NCBI GenBank assembly: GCA_002496395.1
Contig: DAJQ01000028.1
Coordinates: 95,661 to 108,058 of the forward strand
Length of the DNA stretch: 12,398 nucleotides
Reading direction: 5' to 3'
Source: Methanocorpusculaceae archaeon UBA456
Lineage (GTDB): Archaea > Halobacteriota > Methanomicrobia > Methanomicrobiales > Methanocorpusculaceae
Each line of letters begins with the position of its first letter. The first letter of the stretch is position 1. Below the pieces are notes generated by a model. The model was given only the letters and a program-made list of their open reading frames with translations, was not told where the DNA came from and did not search any database. This document shows, piece after piece, positions 5,972 to 12,398 of the stretch. Made by a program: the position numbers and the translations under genes.

Positions 5972-6550
5972 TTAGGGGTCTGGTTGCCTTCCTGCGCAGA
6001 TCAGAGCCAGAGAAAGCCCCGTCAGAGTGGCAATAACGCCAAATCCTGGTGCACCAGGTGTCTTTGGAACGTCCGCATCTACTGGTGCAGGGGGGATGGG
6101 AGAAGGAATTCCAGTGGATGGAGCCGGGATTATCTGTGCCTCTTCCAGGAGCAGGAAACGCGTCTGCGTCTGCTGGCCGGTCTCTACCGACTCAATGGTA
6201 ACCAGGTACTCATCCGGGGTGAAGCTGGATGAGTCAAAGGTAAATGACCAGGTATTTCTGCCTCCCTCTTCGATGACGGTCGCCATACCGGAGGTTCCGG
6301 AGAATCCTGATGGTCTCTCCTTGGCTGTTGGTTGGAATGAGAGGGAGACAATCGTGATGATCAGTTCATTCCCGGCAGCCAGGTTCGTCGTGCCGGAGAT
6401 TTCGATCATCTCTCCCCTTGTGTATGTATCCATTTGAGTGCCACTGTCAGCTGCTGAGCCCGTGGATGCCAGGAAGAGGCAGATGATCATAAGGATGAGC
6501 GCAGATCTTCTTAGTATGCGTGTCTTTTGGTATAGTACTGGTGATGTCAT
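5972..6550 (-). CDS. Secreted S-layer-domain protein with PGF-CTERM-like anchor
   Basis: This 192-residue protein has an N-terminal signal peptide: a basic start R-I-L-R-R, a hydrophobic core at about 17-29 and probable cleavage after G-S-A-A. The body (about 42-137) contains I-S-G-T-T-N-L-A-A-G-N-E-L, S-F-Q-P-T, F-S-G-T-S-G, W-S-F-T-F-D and F-T-P-D-E-Y-L-V-T. From memory, this pattern resembles the beta-sandwich domain repeated in methanogen S-layer-type (DUF3821-associated) proteins. A Pro-rich spacer follows (about 140-168). The C-terminus has P-G-F-G (168-171), a hydrophobic helix and a single Arg with a short polar tail, which is a PGF-CTERM-type sorting signal. Archaeosortase A normally removes such a tail and the product is lipid-anchored. 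It is probably a surface-coat or surface-exposed protein. The single-domain size is small for an S-layer subunit. ATG at 6550 sits about 30 nt from a T-rich TATA candidate. Confidence 0.85.
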   Translation of the reverse strand: MTSPVLYQKTRILRRSALILMIICLFLASTGSAADSGTQMDTYTRGEMIEISGTTNLAAGNELIITIVSLSFQPTAKERPSGFSGTSGMATVIEEGGRNTWSFTFDSSSFTPDEYLVTIESVETGQQTQTRFLLLEEAQIIPAPSTGIPSPIPPAPVDADVPKTPGAPGFGVIATLTGLSLALICAGRQPDP

Positions 6551-6576
6551 CTCTGATCCAGTCTCTCTCTGCCCGC

Positions 6577-6586
6577 TTAAAAAAAG
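6577..6586 (-). promoter_or_regulatory. TATA-like element of the PGF-CTERM gene
   Basis: On the minus strand this reads CTTTTTTTAA, centred about 31 nt upstream of the ATG at 6550, giving a leader of only a few bases. The same T-run lies about 50 nt after the end of the small frame-broken ORF at 6638-6824 and could double as its terminator. Confidence 0.35.
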
Positions 6587-6637
6587 TTTGGGTGATTTGG
6601 GGGTTTATTAGTATCGATTCATCCCGATCCGGCCACC

Positions 6638-6824
6638 TCACATACCGGTGGCAGCATCGTCCAGCACAACATCGATCCGGTACGTGTTCAGATCAACCGG
6701 TTCGGAGATCGTAATATTCGCCCCCTCTCTGCAACGATCACTTTTCGTAGTACGTACGAGCAGTGATGTGAGAAAAAGGATGAGGATGATATGTGTGGGT
6801 GTCAGGTAACTTTGCTTCCAGCAT
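6638..6824 (-). pseudogene. Small membrane/secreted protein, apparently frameshifted
   Basis: Just downstream of the histidine kinase stop (6838) there is AAGGAT, eight bases before an ATG at 6824. That frame reads M-L-E-A-K-L and then loses coding character. One base later, another frame reads L-T-P-T-H-I-I-L-I-L-F-L-T-S-L-L (a membrane helix), then a polar part with A-N-I-T-I-S-E-P-V-D-L and Y-R-I-D-V-V-L-D-D-A, ending in TGA at 6638-6640. Joining the two by removing one base near 6805 (TTACCTGAC) gives a sensible protein of about 61 residues: a short cytoplasmic start, one helix and an outside domain. The in-frame part alone (6805-6638) has no ATG, GTG or TTG start. Its position suggests co-transcription with the kinase. 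I do not recognise the family. It could be a real frameshifted gene, a sequencing indel or chance. Confidence 0.42.
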
Positions 6825-6837
6825 GAAGGTATCCTTG

Positions 6838-8562
6838 TTATCCGAAGTGTGTCAGATCTTTTGCTTCCATCCAGCCCTGCTCTGGCACCGTCAGCACAAA
6901 ACGAGCGCCTCTTCCCGCCTCTCCGTTTTCTATGAGCGTGATTCCTGTTACCGACGCGATATCCTTGGCAAATGCCAGGCCAAAACCGGTGTTTTTGCCA
7001 TACCCGTATCTGAAGATCAGCTCTTTTTCATTCTCCGGGATGCCGCACCCATCATCTTCAATGGTGATCTGGAGGCTCCCATCATCCTGCTTATTGGTTG
7101 AGATGGTGATTGTTTTGATGGTGTCACCGTGCCGGATGGCATTCTCCAGCAGGTTGTATATCACTTTGACAAAGAGGCGATCAGCATAGATTCCCACTGG
7201 ATCAATCTGCTGGCTGATCGTGATCTTCTCTGCCCGAATATCCTCCAGAGCCTGAGCGATAAGGAGCAGGAGTGGCTGCCACCCGGGATCATATGCTCCG
7301 ATCTCCTGGTATTCACGGGAGAAATCTAGATGGCTGATGATGGTATCGACCGTCAGGCTTGCCTGGCTGAGATAACGCTCTTTCTTCTCAGGATTATCTT
7401 CTTTTTTGAGCAGTTCAAGATAGCCGGAAAGGGCAGTTACCTGGTTTGCAATATCGTGGCGGGTGAGCCGTGTAAGCCAGTTGACCTTCTCGTTTGCAAC
7501 CCTGAGTGCTGTTTCTGCCGCCTTTCTTTCAGTAATATCCCGTATGATAAGAACGCAGCCCGCCTGCTCGCCATCCGGAGAATAGACACGCGATGCTGCG
7601 ATGCTGATTGCTTTTCCCCTGATATTTTCAGGATGTGCCTCAAGATCCCTGATCCTTTCCCCCTGCTCCTCGTGCTCTTGAATGGTTGCACAGATCTCTT
7701 CAGGGAGGATTATTCTGATGTTCTTTCCCGGCAGGCTCCCGTCTGCTACCTCAAAGATCTCCTCTGATGCTGTATTTGCCGAGATGATCCGGCCATCCGT
7801 ATCAACCAGCAGCAGCCCATCCGGCATCGTTGCGATGATGTCCGGGCCCGCAGTCTCAGGATTCAGGGTGAAGAGGCCGTATCTCACGATTGCAACGGTG
7901 ATACAGAGTGAGAAGATGGAGATTCCGATGAAGATGAAGTTCGGGGCAGTAATACCAAGCAGAGGAAGCAAGACTCCGGAGATTATGCCAAAGCCGATGG
8001 CAGAAAAGAAACCGGCACAGACGAGGCGGTACTGGCGCCGAACATTTCCTTGTGGTGCCCTGAACCAGGCAGAGGCGATCAGGTATACTGCCCAGATCAT
8101 CACGAGTATAACAAAGAGTACAGAGGCGATGTAATAGGGCCCGGATAGTTGCGGCTGGTAGACCCATCGTGCTCCATCACTGACAACGGTATAGAGTGTG
8201 TCGCTGAAGCTTCCCAGTAATGAGAAGATAAAAGCGGGCAGATAAAGGATAGCAAGGAGGGAGGGCATGTTTCTCCTCTCCGATAGCGGGTTTCTGGTGA
8301 ATGCCAGGATGAAATGGGCGGCAAAGACTGCGAGGATCGGCCAGAATGCGCTTATCCTCAGCCAGAACAATACTCCTTCATAACTTGTTGACTGCCAGAT
8401 GAAGAACTCCCCGATCGCCCAGTATGTTGCCGTTGCCATTGCCGCCAGGAAGATGATGCTGGTCTTCGTTCCCGGATTTTTTGCATACACGTAAACCCCA
8501 AGACCGAAGGTGATGAAAGCAGAGATCAGGCAGGAGTAGATCAGGAGTGTTTCGAGGATCAT
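6838..8562 (-). CDS. 7TM-PAS sensor histidine kinase, complete
   Basis: This 574-residue kinase has an N-terminal 7TM domain (about 1-235). A PAS domain with the P-D-G-L-L-L-V-D-T-D-G start follows (about 243-345) and ends in R-D-I-T-E-R-K. The dimerisation helix has L-T-R-H-D with phosphoacceptor His369. The HATPase domain has its N-box with Asn470/Asn474, G1 D-D-G-C-G-I-P at 503-509 and G2 G-F-G-L-A at 526-530. All motifs needed for ATP binding and autophosphorylation are present. The 7TM part probably senses a membrane or external signal and the PAS domain may bind a ligand or cofactor; no specific ligand can be named. There is no receiver domain and no response regulator gene in the window. 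ATG at 8562 precedes the first helix. It shares a 111-bp divergent spacer with the gene at 8674. It resembles the truncated kinase at 1194-2396 in architecture, but the two sequences diverge clearly, so they are old paralogues. Confidence 0.94.
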   Translation of the reverse strand: MILETLLIYSCLISAFITFGLGVYVYAKNPGTKTSIIFLAAMATATYWAIGEFFIWQSTSYEGVLFWLRISAFWPILAVFAAHFILAFTRNPLSERRNMPSLLAILYLPAFIFSLLGSFSDTLYTVVSDGARWVYQPQLSGPYYIASVLFVILVMIWAVYLIASAWFRAPQGNVRRQYRLVCAGFFSAIGFGIISGVLLPLLGITAPNFIFIGISIFSLCITVAIVRYGLFTLNPETAGPDIIATMPDGLLLVDTDGRIISANTASEEIFEVADGSLPGKNIRIILPEEICATIQEHEEQGERIRDLEAHPENIRGKAISIAASRVYSPDGEQAGCVLIIRDITERKAAETALRVANEKVNWLTRLTRHDIANQVTALSGYLELLKKEDNPEKKERYLSQASLTVDTIISHLDFSREYQEIGAYDPGWQPLLLLIAQALEDIRAEKITISQQIDPVGIYADRLFVKVIYNLLENAIRHGDTIKTITISTNKQDDGSLQITIEDDGCGIPENEKELIFRYGYGKNTGFGLAFAKDIASVTGITLIENGEAGRGARFVLTVPEQGWMEAKDLTHFG

Positions 8563-8638
8563 GCAGAACTCCGGTATGAGATTAACCTCACGGCTGGACG
8601 ATGGGGTAGTGCCGGAACAGTAACTGGTTATTCACAAT

Positions 8639-8648
8639 GTTTATTATC
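8639..8648 (+). promoter_or_regulatory. TATA-like box of the membrane-anchored protein gene
   Basis: The string GTTTATTATC lies about 30 nt before the ATG at 8674, so transcription would begin near 8668. An AGGA at 8661-8664 would then fall upstream of the RNA start, so it probably does not act as an SD if this box is used. The rest of the 8563-8673 spacer shows only a weak TTAA-containing element near 8580 for the kinase on the other strand. Confidence 0.35.
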
Positions 8649-8673
8649 ATTCCGCATCAGAGGAAAAAAGCAT

Positions 8674-9159
8674 ATGCCTTTTGGGAGAATTGTTGTCTAT
8701 CTCTTTGCTTTCATCGTGATCTTTGTTCTCTTTCTGTCTGCCGGGTACCTTGCCCAGGCCGATCATGAGGAGCGATCCGGCAATCTGATTGTTCCATCTC
8801 CTGTGCCGGAAGTCAGGGCCAGCATTCAGCCGATCGGCTGCTGGTACCACCGTGGATCTGATCCGCTGCTCGGGCCATTTGAGGAGAGACTTGATCTGAT
8901 GAGCATCGGCACCTTCAGGAGCGAGATTGTTGCTCCTGCGTTCGCAGAAGAACCGATCATCATAAGGGGTTTCTGGCGGCGGGGAGATGCTGCTTCCATC
9001 GGGCTCTATGTTAACGACCTCATGATCAATGAGATCCGGTATGATCCAAATGAACAGGTCTTTGTCAATACCGAGGGGTACCGGTATGCCCATATTGGCA
9101 ACCGGGATACTCTTGAGAGGATGCGGGTGATACTGCTCTCTTCCCTGCCTGACCGGTGA
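8674..9159 (+). CDS. Membrane-anchored extracytoplasmic protein of unknown function
   Basis: This 161-residue protein has one hydrophobic segment (about 6-26) preceded by a single Arg. It is either an uncleaved anchor or a signal peptide cut after A-Q-A. The outside part is about 130 residues, with V-P-S-P-V-P-E-V-R as a flexible neck, then W-Y-H-R-G-S-D-P-L-L-G-P-F and a run of short strands. The strands include P-I-I-I-R-G-F-W-R-R-G, S-I-G-L-Y-V-N-D-L-M-I-N-E and V-F-V-N-T-E-G-Y-R-Y-A. The only Cys (residue 56) follows the neck and is not in a lipobox. No enzymatic motif is evident and I cannot assign a family. It has its own TATA-like box and a hairpin overlaps its stop codon. It sits between two sensor genes, which may mean nothing or may indicate a sensory or surface partner. 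Confidence 0.78.
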   Translation: MPFGRIVVYLFAFIVIFVLFLSAGYLAQADHEERSGNLIVPSPVPEVRASIQPIGCWYHRGSDPLLGPFEERLDLMSIGTFRSEIVAPAFAEEPIIIRGFWRRGDAASIGLYVNDLMINEIRYDPNEQVFVNTEGYRYAHIGNRDTLERMRVILLSSLPDR

Positions 9160-9194
9160 CTGGTACCCGGCAGGTATTCTACCCGCTTCACGGT
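9152..9194 (+). terminator. Nested hairpin over the stop codon of the gene ending at 9159
   Basis: ACCGGTGA (9152-9159, containing the TGA stop) pairs with TCACGGT (9188-9194) with one bulged base. Inside it, GCAGGTA (9170-9176) pairs with TACCCGC (9180-9186) with one mismatch around a three-base loop. A T-rich stretch, GTTTGTTT, follows at 9195-9202. The combination resembles a transcription terminator or an mRNA 3'-end structure. Confidence 0.45.
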
Positions 9195-9252
9195 GTTTGT
9201 TTCCTGTATCCTCAATGGAGAGAGGTGAAATTTCTGTTATTTAAATCATGAC

Positions 9253-9262
9253 AACATATATT
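9253..9262 (+). promoter_or_regulatory. TATA box of the large sensor gene
   Basis: CATATATTAT fits the archaeal TATA consensus and would start RNA near 9283, just before the strong SD at 9292. A second A/T element, TTATTTAAAT, lies at 9237-9246 and could be an alternative or an activator region. Confidence 0.45.
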
Positions 9263-9291
9263 ATCTATTACTTCAGTCTTTACATCTAAAG

Positions 9292-9299
9292 AAGGAGGT
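9292..9299 (+). promoter_or_regulatory. Strong SD sequence (AAGGAGGT) before a missing in-frame start
   Basis: This is the best SD match in the window. The nearest conventional start after it is TTG at 9301-9303, only one base beyond the SD and in a different frame from the sensor. In the sensor frame the codons after the SD are TTT TGG ATC ATC CTC. The first GTG is at 9389, inside the first membrane helix, so the SD argues that translation begins here and that the frame is disturbed. Confidence 0.6.
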
Positions 9300-9300
9300 T

Positions 9301-11509
9301 TTGGATCATCCTCTCGGAGAAACCAGATTTATCAGGTATTTCATACCGATGGCTGCAGATTGGGGTAATCTTCCTGATCATCATTATTGTGACGGGTGTG
9401 ATCCTCTATGTGAACTACTCCGGTTCACGCAGTATGCATGAAGAGCATACTGATACTCTTCAGGAGAATACTGAGTATGCCCTGATCCAGTCTATCTCTC
9501 TTGTTGATCAGGGCCTGATCCTCTTCGATCATTCACTTAATTATCGCCTTTATGAACCAATGGAGCTCTTTCTTTCTGCATACGAGGAGAGTGGAGGCGA
9601 TCCATCTGCAATCGATCTCGATGCATTGCAGAGCCATCTTGGTGCCGGATATGATCTGTATATCATTAATGAGGCAGGTGTTGTGGAGTATACGACCTTT
9701 GCCCCTGATCATGGGCTGGACTTCTCAGTGTATTCCTCGTTCTTTGAGAAGCTCACCCGGATTAGGGAAGGTGATGAGTTCGCATCGGAGCGGATCACTG
9801 CTGGTTATGGTGGCACTGAGACACGGAAGTTCGTCTATCATCCCACGCCGGATCACCGGTATATCCTTGAGATCAGTTACTTTGATGATGAGATCGGGTT
9901 GATGCGGGGGGATCTCAAATACACAGAAGCTGCCGGCAAGATCAAGGAGATGAACCCGTTCCTCACCTCCGTGAGTTTATACAACACCCTTGGGGAGGAG
10001 ATTGGAAACAAGGACTCCGGACTGCATGAAGACGAACGACGAATCATTGCAGAGGTGTATCAATCTGAAAAAAACCATGAGATATTTGATCCGGTAACCG
10101 GAACAATCACCAGGTACCTTTTTATTGATCTCACCCATGAGATGAATCCGAAGGAGATGAATCTTGTTGCGAAACTGGTTTATACCACCGCCCCTATAGA
10201 GGACAGGCTCCAGACGATCCTCCATTCCCATCTCTTTATCGGCGCATTCGCACTGATCATCGGAGGAACTCTTGCCTTCTCAACCACGATGTACTTTACC
10301 CGGCCAATCCAGGACTTAATGGAAGATACCGAGGCCATCAGGGATGGTAATCTGGCTCACCCCGTCCGTATATCCAAACTCCCCGAACTCAGGAGTTTCT
10401 CCCTCTCCCTCCAGGAGATGGTCACGAGGCTCCAGAATATGATGATCAGCCTGCAGGAGTCAGAGGATCGGTACCGGACGGTTGTAGAGGATCAGACTGA
10501 GCTGATCTGCAGGTTTCAACCGGATTCAACGATTAACTTTGCGAATAAGGCATTCTGCAACTATTTCAGCCTCGATTGTGATGATATCGTCGGCAGACAA
10601 TTTGCCCCAACCATTCACCCGGACGATTTTGAGATTTATACCCGATCGTACTCATCCCTCTCTGAAGATGAACCGGTCCATACCGTGGATCACCGGGTAA
10701 TCCTGCCCGATGGCAGTATCCGGTGGCAGCGCTGGAATCTCCGGGCGTTCTTTGATGATACCGGAAAAATAATCGAGTACCAGGCGGTTGGCCGGGATAA
10801 TACCGATACAAAGCTTGCTGAACACGCCCTTCAGGAGAGTGAGGAGCGGTATCGTTTCATCGCTGAAAATACAGCTGATACGATCTGGATTGCAGATCTG
10901 GAGTTAAACCTGAAGTATATCAGTCCCTCAGTTCATACGTTGAAAGGCTTTACGGTTGAAGAGGCACTCTCCCAGTCTGTAGAGGAGTCGCTGACTCCGC
11001 GATCCCTGGAAGAGGTGCGGGTTCTCTTTGAGAAGGAGATGGCATATGAAGCAACAGGAGAGGCCGATCCGGACAGAACTGTCATCTTTGTTACCGAGGA
11101 GTATACGAAGGATGGAGGCATCCTCTGGTTTGAAACAACTGTGAAGCTGATGAGGGATCCAGATGGCAACCCGGTTGGCCTGATTGGAACCTCACGTGAT
11201 ATCACCGAGAAGAAGCGGGCTGAAGAGGCATGGGAGGAGGCGTTTGCCCAGATTGAAGAGAATATCTACCAGGCTTCTATCTTAAACGACCAGATCCGAA
11301 ATCCGATGGCGGTGATTATGGGACTTGCCGATCTTGAAGGCGGGGAGAGGATGGAGAAGATCATCAACGAGGTGAAGAAGATCGATGAGATCATCAGACA
11401 GCTTGACCGTGGGGTTCTTGAATCCGAGTCGATACGGGCATTTATGAGAAAACGATATGAAAAGGATCGCTATGGATATCGCGAGGATGAGGATGAAGAG
11501 CTGACATGA
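9301..11509 (+). CDS. Cache-HAMP-PAS-PAS sensor lacking a kinase catalytic domain
   Basis: The sensor frame is open from 9290 to TGA at 11507-11509. The first clean start is GTG at 9389 (706 residues), but the residues before it (R-W-L-Q-I-G-V-I-F-L-I-I-I-I) are clearly part of TM1. The true start is probably the TTG at 9301 next to AAGGAGGT, with a one-base frame change before about 9345, or else a non-standard ATC. Numbering from the GTG: TM1 ends at about 12. An extracellular Cache-like sensor spans about 15-275, and TM2 (L-F-I-G-A-F-A-L-I-I-G-G) about 279-302. HAMP is at about 303-357. PAS1 (about 360-475) has P-D-G-S-I-R-W-Q-R-W and PAS2 (about 485-610) has R-D-I-T-E-K-K. The last 90 residues hold a dimerisation-like helix with L-N-D-Q-I-R-N-P: Asn stands where a kinase has its phosphoacceptor His, and no HATPase domain follows. 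It is a membrane receptor that must signal through partners. The tail is acidic. Confidence 0.85.
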
Positions 11510-12393
11510 TCCTCACCATTTTTTGGGATACACTCAAATGATCCCGGATCAATACATGCTATTCTGTGCCTGATCTGCGAGAGGCGTGCTCCCCTCTTCT
11601 CATGGGCGGTAATTCCCGTTGCAATCTCCTCTTCAAAAGGTTTGAATAATGGCACAATCTCCTCAGAAAAAACATCCGTGATACCATATCGTCTCCCTGA
11701 TGCGTCTGATATCTCCCTGATTTCTGAAACAACGTTTTCCAGGGCGAAGAAGAGATCCGCACCAAAGGTGTCTGTCTGCGTATCCTTATTGATCCGCTGC
11801 TCCCATGAATCGTGCTCCCTGAGGGATTCCTCTTCCCGCCCATCTTCTCTGCTCTCAAGAGGAGAAGCTTGATTCTCTTCTCCCCGGAATTCACGGGTGA
11901 TGATCTGATCTGCATGGGTTTTATTACCATTTCTCTCTCCCGGTAATGCCGAGATCAGTGCCCTGACGATCATGGTGAGGGAGACGGCCCAGCGGGTATT
12001 CCGGTACTGCTCCTCCTCATCCGGATCGGGTTTGAAGAGTTCATCGGAACAGGCATCAAAAAAAGAGAGATATGCAGGAAGAGCAGCATGCAGATCGCGA
12101 TTCCCTGAGATGATCTGCCGTATTGTGGCTGTCCCCTGTTCCATGTTACTGGTGTACCTTGCATGGTACGAGTGATCTCTGCTCTCTTCTGCAGTCATGA
12201 TAAAGACAAAGATCTCCCGCAGTCCGGACAACGTCATCCTGATCGGCTTTGCTGGTGCACCTTTTTCATTCAGGATCGGATCCAGCCTGTCGAGATACCC
12301 CTCATCAACCATCTGCCTCACAATACGGTGGACATATGCATGGTCAAGGCCGAGATTTTTTGCGATATCATAGACGGTTCCACTCCTGTCAGG
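11470..12393 (-). CDS. Winged-helix DNA-binding regulator, 5' end unclear
   Basis: The frame is open from a TAA at 12394-12396 to TAG at 11470-11472. The N-terminal part is a winged helix: S-G-T-V-Y-D-I-A-K-N-L-G-L and the recognition-type helix A-Y-V-H-R-I-V-R-Q-M-V-D-E-G-Y-L, then a wing with I-R-M-T-L-S-G-L. Only GTG at 12321 (283 residues) is a usable start, and it would delete the recognition helix. The real start is therefore probably beyond the window, joined by a frame change. The next frame on this strand reads I-N-L-T-G just before the break. The middle is a helical domain (about 55-125 from the GTG), then a very hydrophilic linker rich in Glu, Arg and Asp (about 128-185), a second helical domain, and a tail with seven Ser. 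It probably regulates transcription, perhaps of neighbouring genes. The target is unknown and I do not recognise the C-terminal domains. Confidence 0.72.
   Translation of the reverse strand, partial: PDRSGTVYDIAKNLGLDHAYVHRIVRQMVDEGYLDRLDPILNEKGAPAKPIRMTLSGLREIFVFIMTAEESRDHSYHARYTSNMEQGTATIRQIISGNRDLHAALPAYLSFFDACSDELFKPDPDEEEQYRNTRWAVSLTMIVRALISALPGERNGNKTHADQIITREFRGEENQASPLESREDGREEESLREHDSWEQRINKDTQTDTFGADLFFALENVVSEIREISDASGRRYGITDVFSEEIVPLFKPFEEEIATGITAHEKRGARLSQIRHRIACIDPGSFECIPKNGEDHVSSSSSSSRYP
11519..11524 (+). terminator. Oligo-T terminator after the large sensor gene
   Basis: Six Ts lie about 10 nt past the TGA at 11507-11509. They also lie inside the 3' coding part of the converging regulator gene. 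Confidence 0.4.
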
Positions 12394-12398
12394 TTAAT

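Noticed and set aside
6520..6714. Plus-strand open frame between the PGF-CTERM gene and the kinase
   Set aside because: It overlaps the 5' end of the PGF-CTERM gene and its promoter in antisense, has no SD, and is less coherent than the minus-strand frame at 6638-6805.
7330..7767. Plus-strand open frame inside the 7TM-PAS kinase
   Set aside because: It is a Cys-rich shadow of the kinase PAS/DHp coding region, which has all its motifs on the minus strand.
1..12398. CRISPR array, IS element, tRNA or integration site
   Set aside because: I saw no regularly spaced repeats, no transposase or integrase motifs, no terminal inverted repeats and no cloverleaf-like sequence.

Overview
The window looks like chromosomal DNA of a methanogenic archaeon, most likely of the Methanomicrobiales or a near relative. 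This is inferred from four things: 7TM-PAS histidine kinases with a T-R-H-D phosphoacceptor motif; a secreted protein with a PGF-CTERM-like archaeosortase tail and a methanogen S-layer-type domain; PAS sensors ending in the L-N-D-Q-I-R-N-P motif; and A/T-rich TATA boxes about 25 nt upstream of start codons, often without a Shine-Dalgarno (SD) sequence (leaderless transcripts). No tRNA, rRNA, CRISPR array, integrase or transposase was seen.

Layout. Positions 1-399 (+) hold the 3' end of a malic enzyme. It is followed by a two-TM potassium channel (422-1240, +). The channel's 3' end overlaps, tail to tail, a histidine kinase on the minus strand (1194-2396) whose membrane domain has lost its first half. 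A tiny two-repeat protein (2637-2828, +) starts from the A/T-rich spacer. After two strong hairpins come a minus-strand lipoprotein (2966-3541) and, divergent from it, a lipoprotein Ntn-hydrolase of the C45/acyltransferase type (3699-4980, +) broken by two frameshifts. An EamA-type transporter (5048-5935, +) converges on a PGF-CTERM secreted protein (5972-6550, -). Next is a complete 7TM-PAS histidine kinase (6838-8562, -) with a small, apparently frameshifted ORF just downstream of it (6638-6824, -). Divergent from the kinase is a membrane-anchored protein of unknown function (8674-9159, +). The last part is a large Cache/HAMP/PAS/PAS sensor without a kinase catalytic domain (about 9301-11509, +), converging with a winged-helix regulator (11470 to about 12393, -).

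Theme. Most genes concern the cell surface: three membrane sensors, a channel, an exporter-like permease and five secreted or anchored proteins. There is no response regulator, so the kinases' partners must lie elsewhere. The genes do not form one operon; most are single units on alternating strands with their own TATA-like boxes.

Caution. At least four loci (3699-4980 with two breaks, 6638-6824, 9290-9389 and 12322-12398) show coding sense that changes frame or lacks a start codon where the protein family says it should continue. The kinase at 1194 is also 5'-truncated. Either this is a region of active gene decay or the assembly contains single-base indels. I cannot tell which from sequence alone. 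I do not see an unmistakable new multi-gene system. The best leads are the kinase-less sensor, the two-repeat microprotein with its hairpins, and the RCK-less channel.
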